From Christiangramia sediminis (GTDB lineage: Bacteria; Bacteroidota; Bacteroidia; Flavobacteriales; Flavobacteriaceae): a DNA stretch of 64,000 nt. The stretch is taken from contig NZ_JAJBZG010000001.1 of the NCBI RefSeq assembly GCF_020552705.1, positions 248,001-312,000 of the forward strand, written 5' to 3'. This document shows positions 24,308-32,284 of the stretch, in pieces. The position numbers and the translations under genes were made by a program. Numbering within the stretch: the stretch's first letter is position 1; the number at the start of each line of letters is the position of its first letter. The notes under the pieces are model-generated. The model saw nothing but the letters and a program-made list of their open reading frames with translations. It had not been told where the DNA came from and did no database searches.

Positions 24308-25311
24308 TATCGGGGAATTTCTACAGATTGCGTGATCATATCTATAACACTGCCGGCCGTCATTCCTTCCATTTCTCTGTCTGGAGAAAGAATTAGTCGG
24401 TGAGCCAAAACGGGTTTTAAAGAATTCTTGATATCTTCCGGAATCACAAAATCACGTCCATTCACTGCGGCAAAAGCTTTTGAGGCGTTCATCACCGCAA
24501 TAGAAGCTCTCGGGCTCGCACCCAAATAGAGGTGTGGATGATTTCTGGTTTTATGGATGAGTTCAGCAATATAATTTAGAAGTTTTTCCTCCACAATGAT
24601 CTCATGGATCTGGTCTCGTAACTCTGAAATTTTCTTAGGCTCAAGTACCGCTTCAATCTCTGTTTCCGGAAGTTTCCCTTTCCTTTCATGATGAGTTTGA
24701 AGGATCTTTACTTCATCTTCAAGCTCAGGATAACCTACTTCAATTTTGAATAGAAATCTGTCCAGCTGGGCTTCAGGCAGCGCATAAGTGCCTTCCTGCT
24801 CTATTGGATTTTGGGTCGCCAGAACCATAAAAGGGGCCTCCATTTTGTACAATTTACCATCCATGGTTACCTGCCTTTCTTCCATCACCTCAAAGAGAGC
24901 GGCCTGGGTTTTCGCCGGAGCCCGGTTTATTTCATCTATAAGCACGATATTAGAGAAAACAGGACCTTTCTTGAATTCAAATTCAGAGGTCTTCGTGTTG
25001 AAAATTGAAGTTCCAAGAACATCACTAGGCATAAGGTCTGGAGTAAACTGAATCCGGCTAAAATTAGTCTTCAAGGATTTAGCGAATAATTTGGCGGTGA
25101 TCGTTTTGGCCACCCCCGGCACTCCTTCAATTAGTACATGACCATTAGCCAATAAACCTACGATCAAAAGTTCTACAAAATTATCCTGACCTACAATTAC
25201 CCTTGAAAGTTGAGCCTTTAAACTTTCCACAGCATTGCTAAGGCCTTCCAGCGGAATTCTGTTCTCAAACTTTAATTCTTCTTTATTTTGATTCACTTCC
25301 TGGTTTTCCAT
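24307..25311 (-). CDS. MoxR-type AAA+ ATPase
   Basis: AAA+ ATPase of 334 residues of the MoxR family. Walker A is EGVPGVAKT near residue 65, Walker B ILIDEINRAPAK near residue 125, followed by sensor 1 (LATQNPIEQEG), arginine finger region (PEAQLDRFLFK) and the sensor 2 region LGASPRASIAVM. It likely remodels or inserts cofactors in a partner protein, together with the DUF58 protein encoded immediately downstream. It overlaps the upstream DUF4350 gene by 29 bp, which makes coupled translation probable. Confidence 0.95.
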   Translation of the reverse strand: MENQEVNQNKEELKFENRIPLEGLSNAVESLKAQLSRVIVGQDNFVELLIVGLLANGHVLIEGVPGVAKTITAKLFAKSLKTNFSRIQFTPDLMPSDVLGTSIFNTKTSEFEFKKGPVFSNIVLIDEINRAPAKTQAALFEVMEERQVTMDGKLYKMEAPFMVLATQNPIEQEGTYALPEAQLDRFLFKIEVGYPELEDEVKILQTHHERKGKLPETEIEAVLEPKKISELRDQIHEIIVEEKLLNYIAELIHKTRNHPHLYLGASPRASIAVMNASKAFAAVNGRDFVIPEDIKNSLKPVLAHRLILSPDREMEGMTAGSVIDMITQSVEIPR

Positions 25312-26500
25312 CGTGCTTTTTAAATGTGTTTATACTATTGCTTAGTTCGAAGAATTGGTCCTTTTCATTTTCGTAATTCTTCTGAAAATTAAAGATTATT
25401 TCGAAAAGCTTTTTGGTTCTTTCTATACTATTTTCGCTTTTCACAGAGAGATGCCGGTAAAATTCCTCATTGATATTCGAGGGATCCAATCTATATTGAT
25501 TCCTGATATACTCCATAAAGAGTGAAATTTTTTTTAGGCCCAGCTCATGATATTTCTTTTGTTCCAGATATAAACTGGACATGGTGTGGGTAAACTCATA
25601 CGATCGGTTTTTTAATGGCTCTACCACAGGAATTGAACGTTGTTTACGTTTCCCTTCAAATAATATAAAAAGGATGGCCGCAATGATCACAAAATAATAA
25701 GCCCATTTTAGCGGTCGGTTATTTAATAAAATGTACAGGGGAGAGGTGAAGAAGCCTTTTCCAGATTTATAATAAGAATCCCATAGAACCGGTTTGTTTT
25801 TCAGGTATGATAATAGCGCTTCACTATACCTGTAATTGGTATTTTTAAGTAGAAAGTAATTACTGAAGGCCTGCGGTGCAGAATGCAGAAAAATTTCACC
25901 TTCACCAAATTCTGTTTTTATAAAATTGATCTTTATATCACTTCTTTTTTCGCCAAAACTAGAAGTTCCCAGCACTACCTGCTTGGTGGTGTCTATTTCA
26001 TCAAAATAAACTGCTGGCAGATCCTGATCGAATTCAAGAGGTTTTTCAAACTTCAAATTTGAATTCACCAGATTAAGTGCAGGCCTGGATTTAAATCCAT
26101 CGGCATCAATAAATGATGATAATTTGACTTTTAGCGTGTCTTCCAGTTTCTCTCCAAAGTTATAGGCAGAAATAAATAAAGTATTTCCTTCTGAAACCCA
26201 ATTTAGAACGTCCGCCAGTTCATCTTTATCAAAAGCCACATAATTATTCAAGAAGAAATACGTACCCTGAGAAGCCTGGTCATTAAGATATTCATAAGGA
26301 GGTATTTTGATCTCTTTTATATTTTCAGGATTCTCATTTTTCCAGATTTCATAAAATATGAAAGCTCCTAAAGGGATTTTATCTGTTTTGGTATAGCTGG
26401 GAGTCCAGTTAATGGGATCTGGTTCAGAACTTTCCAGCCAGGTAAGAGAAATGACCAGTAACAGGAACAAACCGAAGGCGATCTTATAGGTTCTATTCAT
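25283..26500 (-). CDS. DUF4350 membrane protein of the MoxR cluster
   Basis: Protein of 405 residues with an N-terminal membrane helix (IAFGLFLLLVISLTWL), a large periplasmic part of the glutamine-amidotransferase-like DUF4350 type (PLGAFIFYEIWKNEN, EGNTLFISAYNFGE) and a second helix near residue 275 (WAYYFVIIAAILFILFEG), followed by a cytoplasmic helical tail (THTMSSLYLEQKKYHELGLKK). Its role is unknown; in the cluster it may bridge a periplasmic sensor and the cytoplasmic MoxR ATPase. Overlaps both neighbours (8 bp upstream, 29 bp downstream). Confidence 0.85.
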   Translation of the reverse strand: MNRTYKIAFGLFLLLVISLTWLESSEPDPINWTPSYTKTDKIPLGAFIFYEIWKNENPENIKEIKIPPYEYLNDQASQGTYFFLNNYVAFDKDELADVLNWVSEGNTLFISAYNFGEKLEDTLKVKLSSFIDADGFKSRPALNLVNSNLKFEKPLEFDQDLPAVYFDEIDTTKQVVLGTSSFGEKRSDIKINFIKTEFGEGEIFLHSAPQAFSNYFLLKNTNYRYSEALLSYLKNKPVLWDSYYKSGKGFFTSPLYILLNNRPLKWAYYFVIIAAILFILFEGKRKQRSIPVVEPLKNRSYEFTHTMSSLYLEQKKYHELGLKKISLFMEYIRNQYRLDPSNINEEFYRHLSVKSENSIERTKKLFEIIFNFQKNYENEKDQFFELSNSINTFKKHDGKPGSESK

Positions 26501-27254
26501 GTTTCAGATTTTTTAATGCATCTTCCATCCTGATAAAACCCTTTTCTGCCAGCTTAAAATCAGCTTCTGATACCTGGAAACTTCCATACCAGATAAACTC
26601 ATATAGCTTGGTGATATTGGTGAACTGTTCTCGAATTTTCTTATTGATTATTTCATTGGAATAATCCTTATTTGTTTTCTGATATTCATAGTGAATAAGT
26701 TCCAGCTCATCCAGTTTTCGTAGTTCCTGCAGGTAATAATAGCGCACCGCAAGCCGAAATTGGCCATTTTGAATAGCTTCCTTCATCAGCGCCGAGAGAT
26801 CTTCATTTTTTATAAGTTCTTCTTCTTCATAAAGAAAAACCTCACTGGTCCTGGGATTTTGCAAGATTTTTCCACCTGGATTCAATTTTGAAAATAACCA
26901 GGCTATAAGTCCAAGTAATGCAAGGATAAATAATACCGGAATTACCGCAGCAATAGCAGCCAGAATGCTATTTGCCTTATAATCTCCAAAAAACCAGTTA
27001 ATGAACTGGTTGTATTTTGCATTGATCCATTTTTTGAAACGGGTCCACCAGTTGTCTTTTTCAACATTCGTAATGTAGTCGAAGTCTTCTTCAGATTTAT
27101 ATTTTTCAATCTGACTTTCATTAAGCTCAACCGGTGTTAAATTGGAAGTTCGATCATATCTTATCTCCTTTTTTTGAGTCAGAGAATCGGTTTCCTGAGG
27201 ATAAAGTATTCCGAAGGAAAAGAATAAAAGAATGATTAAAAATCTCTTTTTCAA
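26493..27254 (-). CDS. DUF4129 domain protein of the MoxR cluster
   Basis: Protein of 253 residues with a signal-like N-terminal helix (FLIILLFFSFGILYPQ), a middle membrane helix (AAIAAVIPVLFILALLGLIAWLF) and a C-terminal cytoplasmic helical domain of the DUF4129 type, with the conserved stretch NGQFRLAVRYYYLQELRKLDE. In other bacteria DUF4129 domains are often fused to transglutaminase-like proteins in the same gene neighbourhoods. Gap of 2 bp to the upstream gene and 8-bp overlap with the next. Confidence 0.85.
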   Translation of the reverse strand: MKKRFLIILLFFSFGILYPQETDSLTQKKEIRYDRTSNLTPVELNESQIEKYKSEEDFDYITNVEKDNWWTRFKKWINAKYNQFINWFFGDYKANSILAAIAAVIPVLFILALLGLIAWLFSKLNPGGKILQNPRTSEVFLYEEEELIKNEDLSALMKEAIQNGQFRLAVRYYYLQELRKLDELELIHYEYQKTNKDYSNEIINKKIREQFTNITKLYEFIWYGSFQVSEADFKLAEKGFIRMEDALKNLKHE

Positions 27255-27256
27255 GT

Positions 27257-28120
27257 CTACTTATTATTTCCCAGGTTTTGGATCGTTTCGTAGGTACCGG
27301 TATAGTTCTGCTTTTCGTTCAGGTTAAAATAAACGAAGGCGACTCCAATTGGGGTAATACTGTAAACCAGGTACTGAATGATGGTTGTGATCACATTAAT
27401 AATGATATAGCCGGTCCCAAAAACACCTTCTATACTACCAGTTCCTGAATTTTCGCTGGCTGAGACAAAAGCCTTGAACATAAAATAAAAGATGGCCGGT
27501 AATTGAAATACCAGACCTATTAAATATACAATAATGCCTATGCAGAAAAGTGTGGCAAAGGTATTCCACCAGTTATCCTTGATCAATTGAAAACTTTCAG
27601 AAATACTGTCCATCACGTTATTTCTTCGGAATACCAAAATAGCAGTTGCCAGGCTTACGGGTATCGCTACATATATGCCGGGAATAATGAAAAGAAGGGT
27701 TCCGGCGAAAATAAGGATCCAGGAAATGACCGTTACCAATAAAATTTTTCCAAAATCACTTTTTAACCCTGCAGCAACTTCTGAAGAAATGATCTTTCCG
27801 TTATTGTTTATATATGACAGGATGATATGATATACTGTCCCGGTCATGGAGCTTACATAGAGTATATAGGCCAGCAACATAAGTCCCGCTGATATAATAA
27901 AATCTGAAGTATTAAGTCCAACATTGGAGATAAACGTAGCTCCCATAGTAGACCAGGCATAATAAGTTACCGCAGCGATCAAAAGGATGAACGCGGGACC
28001 CACAAGCTTTAAGAATATTTTTCCGGCAGCCTTGTAATTCTCTCTAAGAAATTTGAAGGTTACACTTAATATTTCTCCCAGCTCTCGCTGTTTCTTAAAT
28101 TCAATATATTCCTGACTCAT
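27257..28120 (-). CDS. Polytopic membrane protein of the MoxR cluster
   Basis: Membrane protein of 287 residues with about six helices, starting with a cytoplasmic segment (YIEFKKQRELGEILSVTFKFL). Clear helices include AFILLIAAVTYYAW, AGLMLLAYILYVSSM, ILLVTVISWILIFAGTLLFIIPGIYVAIP and a C-terminal pair. It resembles the membrane part of glycerophosphodiesterase-like (GDPDase membrane domain) proteins found in this cluster in Bacteroidota, without a catalytic domain. It overlaps the SpoIIM-like gene by 20 bp. Function unknown. Confidence 0.78.
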   Translation of the reverse strand: MSQEYIEFKKQRELGEILSVTFKFLRENYKAAGKIFLKLVGPAFILLIAAVTYYAWSTMGATFISNVGLNTSDFIISAGLMLLAYILYVSSMTGTVYHIILSYINNNGKIISSEVAAGLKSDFGKILLVTVISWILIFAGTLLFIIPGIYVAIPVSLATAILVFRRNNVMDSISESFQLIKDNWWNTFATLFCIGIIVYLIGLVFQLPAIFYFMFKAFVSASENSGTGSIEGVFGTGYIIINVITTIIQYLVYSITPIGVAFVYFNLNEKQNYTGTYETIQNLGNNK

Positions 28121-29096
28121 TATTTGATTTCTTTAATAGGTGTAAGGGGTAGTAAACATAGTAAAACAATATCAATGCTAAAGAAGTAATTATGATCAAT
28201 ATTGCTAACCAATCTGGCATGCTGGTGATCCTGGTCACAAAGCCTTCCAGGAACCCGGCAATAATGAAGAACGGGATCGTACTGATCACGATCTTCAAAC
28301 CATCTTTGATCCCCATGGTAAAAGATTTAAGTCTCGAATAAGTTCCCGGGAATAGGATGCTTTTTCCAACAACCAGCCCCGCACAGCCGGCCACTATGAT
28401 CACAGAAATCTCTATGGTTCCATGTATCCAGATTGTTCTGGCCGACTCCCAGAGTAAGCCCTTTTCATAAAAAAAGAATTGAAAGCTACCCAGCATCACG
28501 GCATTTTGCATTAATAGAAAAACGGTCCCAATCCCGGCCAGGACCCCAAGGGAAAATGCCATTAAGGAGACTTTAATATTGTTAATTGTGATCCCCAGGA
28601 ACATATCGGTTTCTGAAGCTTTCTTATAGACCGCCATGGGGTCTTCGTTGGCGATATTTTCTAAAGTCATGTTCACATAAGCATCACCCATGATCGATCT
28701 AACAAAAGCTGCATCTGTAGCTGAGCTGTAAGCCCCGATAATACAGAAACCGGCAAAGATCAAAAAGCTCAATAAAAGTTGTTTCTGATGTCTATGAAAC
28801 TGAGATGGAAACTCCTTTGTAAAGAAGGAAATAAACCTGTTTCCAGATTCTTTTTTAGACCTGTATATGCTTTGGTGTATTCCAGATGCCAGGCCATTAA
28901 GATATTTGGTGGTGTTGCTACCGGGATAAAATGTTTTAGAGTAACTGAGATCATCACTCAATTCTACATAAATATCTGAAAGCTGTCCTGGAGATAGGTT
29001 CCTATTATTTTGCAAGAGGCTTTCGTACTTAACCCATTTATCTTTATTTTGCCTGACAAAAGCAGCCTCGCGCATCGTTTTCTGTATAAAACCCAA
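28101..29096 (-). CDS. Stage II sporulation protein M (DUF95) family membrane protein
   Basis: Membrane protein of 331 residues of the SpoIIM family, present here in a non-sporulating lineage. An N-terminal soluble helical part (FVRQNKDKWVKYESLLQNN) is followed by five to six helices. The family hallmark is in the middle: NIKVSLMAFSLGVLAGIGTVFLLMQNAVMLG, followed by HGTIEISVIIVAGCAGLVVG. First gene of the operon SpoIIM-membrane-DUF4129-DUF4350-MoxR-DUF58; the RDD gene starts divergently 13 bp away, so the two promoters must overlap. Confidence 0.9.
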   Translation of the reverse strand: MGFIQKTMREAAFVRQNKDKWVKYESLLQNNRNLSPGQLSDIYVELSDDLSYSKTFYPGSNTTKYLNGLASGIHQSIYRSKKESGNRFISFFTKEFPSQFHRHQKQLLLSFLIFAGFCIIGAYSSATDAAFVRSIMGDAYVNMTLENIANEDPMAVYKKASETDMFLGITINNIKVSLMAFSLGVLAGIGTVFLLMQNAVMLGSFQFFFYEKGLLWESARTIWIHGTIEISVIIVAGCAGLVVGKSILFPGTYSRLKSFTMGIKDGLKIVISTIPFFIIAGFLEGFVTRITSMPDWLAILIIITSLALILFYYVYYPLHLLKKSNNESGIY

Positions 29097-29109
29097 AGTA
29101 ACATATTTA

Positions 29110-29823
29110 ATGGATAATTTTCAAATTGAAACCGCTCAAAATATCAGTATAGAACAGAATGCTGCGGGAATAGGGGACAGGATCCTTGCGTTTATTGTAG
29201 ATATGGCCATCATTGTGGTTTATATGATTCTTGCAGGATTGCTGATGGCTGGTATTAGCGGCGATAATGGAAGCGAAATGATGTATTATTTGGTACTGGG
29301 TTTACCACCATTTCTATACTATTTACTTTGGGAAACATTCTGGAATGGTCAGTCGCCCGGAAAAGCTTTATTGCAAATAAGAGTAGTTAAAAAAGATGGC
29401 TCAAGACCCGAGTTTTCTAATTATCTAGTGAGATGGTTGTTATGGATCATCGATGTAAGTCTTACCAGTGGTGGGGTTGCGGTAGTAACTATTCTACTGA
29501 ATGGGAAAGGGCAAAGATTAGGTGATATTGCCGCAGGTACTACGGTTATATCTGAAAAGAAAAAAGTAAGTATTCATAATACCCTTGCCGTAGATCTTCC
29601 TGAAAATTATCAACCAAAATATCCTCAGGTCACCGTATTAAGTGATAATGATATTCAGGAAATTAAAAATCTCTATAATGAAGCGCGTAAAGGAGCGCAG
29701 CATCACATAATTCTTTCCTTAAGCGAAAAGGTCGCGCAATTGATGGATGTTCAGTTTGAAGAAAGACCTATGGAATTTATTCAGCGAGTGATCAATGATT
29801 ATAATTACTATACCAGGCAGTAA
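29110..29823 (+). CDS. RDD family membrane protein
   Basis: Protein of 237 residues. Residues about 18-150 form the RDD domain: AGIGDRILAFIVDMAIIVVY with the Arg-Asp-Asp type charged residues, a WNGQSPGKALLQIRVV motif and GDIAAGTTVI, spanning three to four helices. The C-terminal 75 residues are a soluble helical tail (SDNDIQEIKNLYNEARKGA). It is divergent from the SpoIIM-like gene and belongs to the conserved MoxR neighbourhood; transport or ligand functions have been proposed for RDD proteins but not shown here. Its stop is directly adjacent to the stop of the convergent peptidyl-prolyl isomerase gene. Confidence 0.9.
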   Translation: MDNFQIETAQNISIEQNAAGIGDRILAFIVDMAIIVVYMILAGLLMAGISGDNGSEMMYYLVLGLPPFLYYLLWETFWNGQSPGKALLQIRVVKKDGSRPEFSNYLVRWLLWIIDVSLTSGGVAVVTILLNGKGQRLGDIAAGTTVISEKKKVSIHNTLAVDLPENYQPKYPQVTVLSDNDIQEIKNLYNEARKGAQHHIILSLSEKVAQLMDVQFEERPMEFIQRVINDYNYYTRQ

Positions 29824-30597
29824 TTATTCAAGTATCTCGATATTCATTTCAACATTATCAATGGGCCATTCTGAGTCACCAGTTTTTACTTTGGCAATTT
29901 TTTCAGCAACGTCCATTCCACTAATCACCCTTCCAAATACGGTATGATCATTATTTAAGTGTGGAGTTCCACCTTTATCCATCACTATAAAGAATTCGAA
30001 TGGGGATGATGCCTTGCTTACGTTCTGTTCGGCGTATTTTGCTGCGGAAAAAGCACCGTAATTATGATTGTGACCGGCGTCAAATTCACTTGGGATAAGA
30101 TAACTTCCTACATCTCCACGGCTGCTGGCGGTAATCTGGTTATCTGCATTTCCTCCCTGGATCACAAAATTGGGAGCCACCCGATGAAAAAAAGTATTAT
30201 TAAAATAATCATTTTTAACCAGCATGATAAAATTGGCCCTGTGTAAAGGAGTGTCCATAAATAACTGGACATCAATATTCCCAAATTTCGTCTTGATCCT
30301 TACCTTGTTCTCCCTGTTCTTCTTCCCGTATTCTGTGAGTGTGGGAATTAGTTCTTCCTGAGCTATAGGAAACCTTGGATTTTCTTCAATTTTTGTCCTT
30401 TTGTCTTCCTGTGCGAGTTCTTTTTTTCGCAATTCAAAAATACTGTCTCTCGCTTTTTGAATGGAATCCTTTTCTTGTTGTGCTTTCAAGTTTTCTGAGG
30501 ACTTTGATTGACCTTCTTGTGAGGAAGTTTCCTTATCTTCACAACTTGCGAAAACGAGAAATAAAAGAATTGTTACTAAAGAAAGATTTCTAAACAT
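29824..30597 (-). CDS. Cyclophilin-type peptidyl-prolyl cis-trans isomerase lipoprotein
   Basis: Lipoprotein isomerase of 257 residues. The frame is open further upstream, but the ATG at 30597 gives a proper lipoprotein signal (LVTILLFLVFASC). A Lys/Glu-rich linker (residues about 25-75) precedes the cyclophilin domain: KFGNIDVQLFMDTPLHRANF, FFHRVAPNFVIQGG with the catalytic Arg and the core Gln, PFEFFIVMDKGGTPHLNNDHTVFGRVI. It should help fold exported proteins on the periplasmic face. Its start codon overlaps the start of the divergent Nudix gene in the palindrome CATG. Confidence 0.92.
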   Translation of the reverse strand: MFRNLSLVTILLFLVFASCEDKETSSQEGQSKSSENLKAQQEKDSIQKARDSIFELRKKELAQEDKRTKIEENPRFPIAQEELIPTLTEYGKKNRENKVRIKTKFGNIDVQLFMDTPLHRANFIMLVKNDYFNNTFFHRVAPNFVIQGGNADNQITASSRGDVGSYLIPSEFDAGHNHNYGAFSAAKYAEQNVSKASSPFEFFIVMDKGGTPHLNNDHTVFGRVISGMDVAEKIAKVKTGDSEWPIDNVEMNIEILE

Positions 30598-31234
30598 GGA
30601 ATTCGAAATTTTTAAAAACAGGATTTCAAAGTTAAAAAAAATGTCGCTTCCCGGAGAAGACGCGCATAGAAAACTGGCTCCTCTCATTAGAATAAATGAA
30701 CTGAGTAAGATTGATATGTCAAAAATGAATCCACAGGAAGCAGGGGTAATGGCCGTTTTTTATCCGGGAGTTGAAGCTGAAACCAGGCTTGTTCTTATTT
30801 TACGAAAGACCTACAAGGGAGTACATTCTAATCAGGTTGGTTTCCCAGGAGGCAGAGTAGAGGAAAGTGATTTTGATCTGCAGGAAACTGCCTTACGTGA
30901 AACCGAAGAAGAAGTCGGAATTCCCCGAAATGAAATTGAAGTATTAAAAAAATTGACCCGGCTTTACATACCGCCATCTAATTTTTGGGTTCAGCCATAT
31001 TTGGGAATTCTTGAGAAGACCCCGAAAATGATCGCCCAGGAAACAGAGGTAGAAGCAATATTAGAGGTGAAACTCAGCGAATTTTTAGATGATCGGAATG
31101 TGATCAAGAAAAACCTGAGCACAACTTATGCTACTAATATAGAGGTACCGGCATATAAGCTTAATGGGCATGTAGTATGGGGAGCAACTGGAATGATGTT
31201 GAGTGAAATAAGGGAATTACTTTTAAAAATATAA
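30596..31234 (+). CDS. Nudix hydrolase, CoA pyrophosphatase-like
   Basis: Nudix enzyme of 212 residues of the CoA pyrophosphatase group (NudL/YeaB-like), which splits CoA or acyl-CoA to 4-phosphopantetheine and 3',5'-ADP. The family-specific segment VGFPGGRVEESDFD precedes the Nudix box, whose catalytic part reads ETALRETEEEVGI with the metal-binding REtEEE. The following PPSNFWVQPYLG is also typical. The ATG overlaps the start codon of the divergent lipoprotein gene, so its promoter must lie within that gene's 5' end. Confidence 0.9.
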   Translation: MEFEIFKNRISKLKKMSLPGEDAHRKLAPLIRINELSKIDMSKMNPQEAGVMAVFYPGVEAETRLVLILRKTYKGVHSNQVGFPGGRVEESDFDLQETALRETEEEVGIPRNEIEVLKKLTRLYIPPSNFWVQPYLGILEKTPKMIAQETEVEAILEVKLSEFLDDRNVIKKNLSTTYATNIEVPAYKLNGHVVWGATGMMLSEIRELLLKI

Positions 31235-31249
31235 TCTGCCAGTAATTAT

Positions 31250-31257
31250 TATATTTG
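31250..31257 (+). promoter_or_regulatory. -7 element for acyltransferase gene
   Basis: TATATTTG, exact TAnnTTTG, 55 bp before the ATG at 31313. No clear -33 TTG at the usual distance, so moderate confidence only. Confidence 0.4.
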
Positions 31258-31312
31258 ACGCCGGTTCATTAATAGCTGAAGTAAGGACCAAATAATAAAA
31301 CGAAGATCAGCA

Positions 31313-32116
31313 ATGGGATTATTCAAAAAGAATCCGTTTGGACATTATCTTATAGTGAAAAAGTGGTTGATCCGCATTTTCGGTGTTTTGTCGCATAGAA
31401 GATACAGGGGTTTTAATGAGCTTCAAATTGAAGGTTCAGAGATCATTAAAAATCTGCCAGATACCAATGTACTTTTTGTATCTAATCATCAAACTTACTT
31501 TGCCGATGTTACGGCGATGTTCCATGTTTTTAACGCCAGTCTTAGCGGTAGAGTAGATAATATAAAGAATGTAGGTTATCTATGGCAGCCGAAATTGAAT
31601 ATCTATTATGTAGCCGCCAAAGAGACTATGAAAGCAGGATTCCTTACAAGGATCATGGCTTATGCTGGGGCGGTAACCGTGGAACGAACCTGGAGAGCAA
31701 AAGGAGAAGAGATTAAAAGAGAGGTGAATCCTAATGACACGGAGAATATAGGTATTGCCTTGGAAGATGGTTGGGTGATCACATTTCCACAAGGAACTAC
31801 AAAGCCTTTCAAACCTATTAGAAAAGGCACCGCTCATATTATTAAAAATCACAAGCCGATAGTTATTCCTATTGTCATTGATGGTTTTAGAAGATCTTTC
31901 GATAAAAAGGGATTAAGGATCAAAAAGCGCGGAATTCTCCAGAGTTTTCAGATCAAGGAGCCGTTGGAGTTTGATTATGAAAATGAGAGTATTGAAGATA
32001 TAGTTCAGAAACTTGAGTATGCCATTGAGCAACACTCATCATTTTTGAAGGTAATTCCTAAAGAGGAGATCGATGCTATGGAAGATCTCAATGAACAGCG
32101 TCGCTGGAAATATTAA
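31313..32116 (+). CDS. 1-acyl-sn-glycerol-3-phosphate acyltransferase (PlsC-like)
   Basis: Lysophospholipid acyltransferase of 267 residues. Motif I reads SNHQTYFADV, in which His and Asp are separated by five residues instead of the usual four (HX4D). Motif III is FPQGTT in place of FPEGTR, followed by the basic KGTAHI and motif IV VIPIVIDGF. It should transfer an acyl group to lysophosphatidate or a related lipid at the inner membrane; the altered motifs suggest a Bacteroidota-specific subgroup, possibly with another acceptor. Appears monocistronic. Confidence 0.85.
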   Translation: MGLFKKNPFGHYLIVKKWLIRIFGVLSHRRYRGFNELQIEGSEIIKNLPDTNVLFVSNHQTYFADVTAMFHVFNASLSGRVDNIKNVGYLWQPKLNIYYVAAKETMKAGFLTRIMAYAGAVTVERTWRAKGEEIKREVNPNDTENIGIALEDGWVITFPQGTTKPFKPIRKGTAHIIKNHKPIVIPIVIDGFRRSFDKKGLRIKKRGILQSFQIKEPLEFDYENESIEDIVQKLEYAIEQHSSFLKVIPKEEIDAMEDLNEQRRWKY

Positions 32117-32284
32117 TTAAGCAGTTGCACCAAAAATTAATATGCTCTTGATGAAAGTTTTTTGAAACTTTATCACATTATTTCTTTCTCTAACTTACCT
32201 GATTCCGAAGATTATTTAATCATTTTGAAGTAAAGCCTTTTGTATTATTCAGGAACTATTAATTTTGAGAAAATTTTGAAGATT

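Noticed and set aside
30598-30687. Upstream extension of the cyclophilin gene by 30 codons
   Set aside because: It would place a hydrophilic stretch before an ideal lipoprotein signal peptide and overlaps the divergent Nudix gene.
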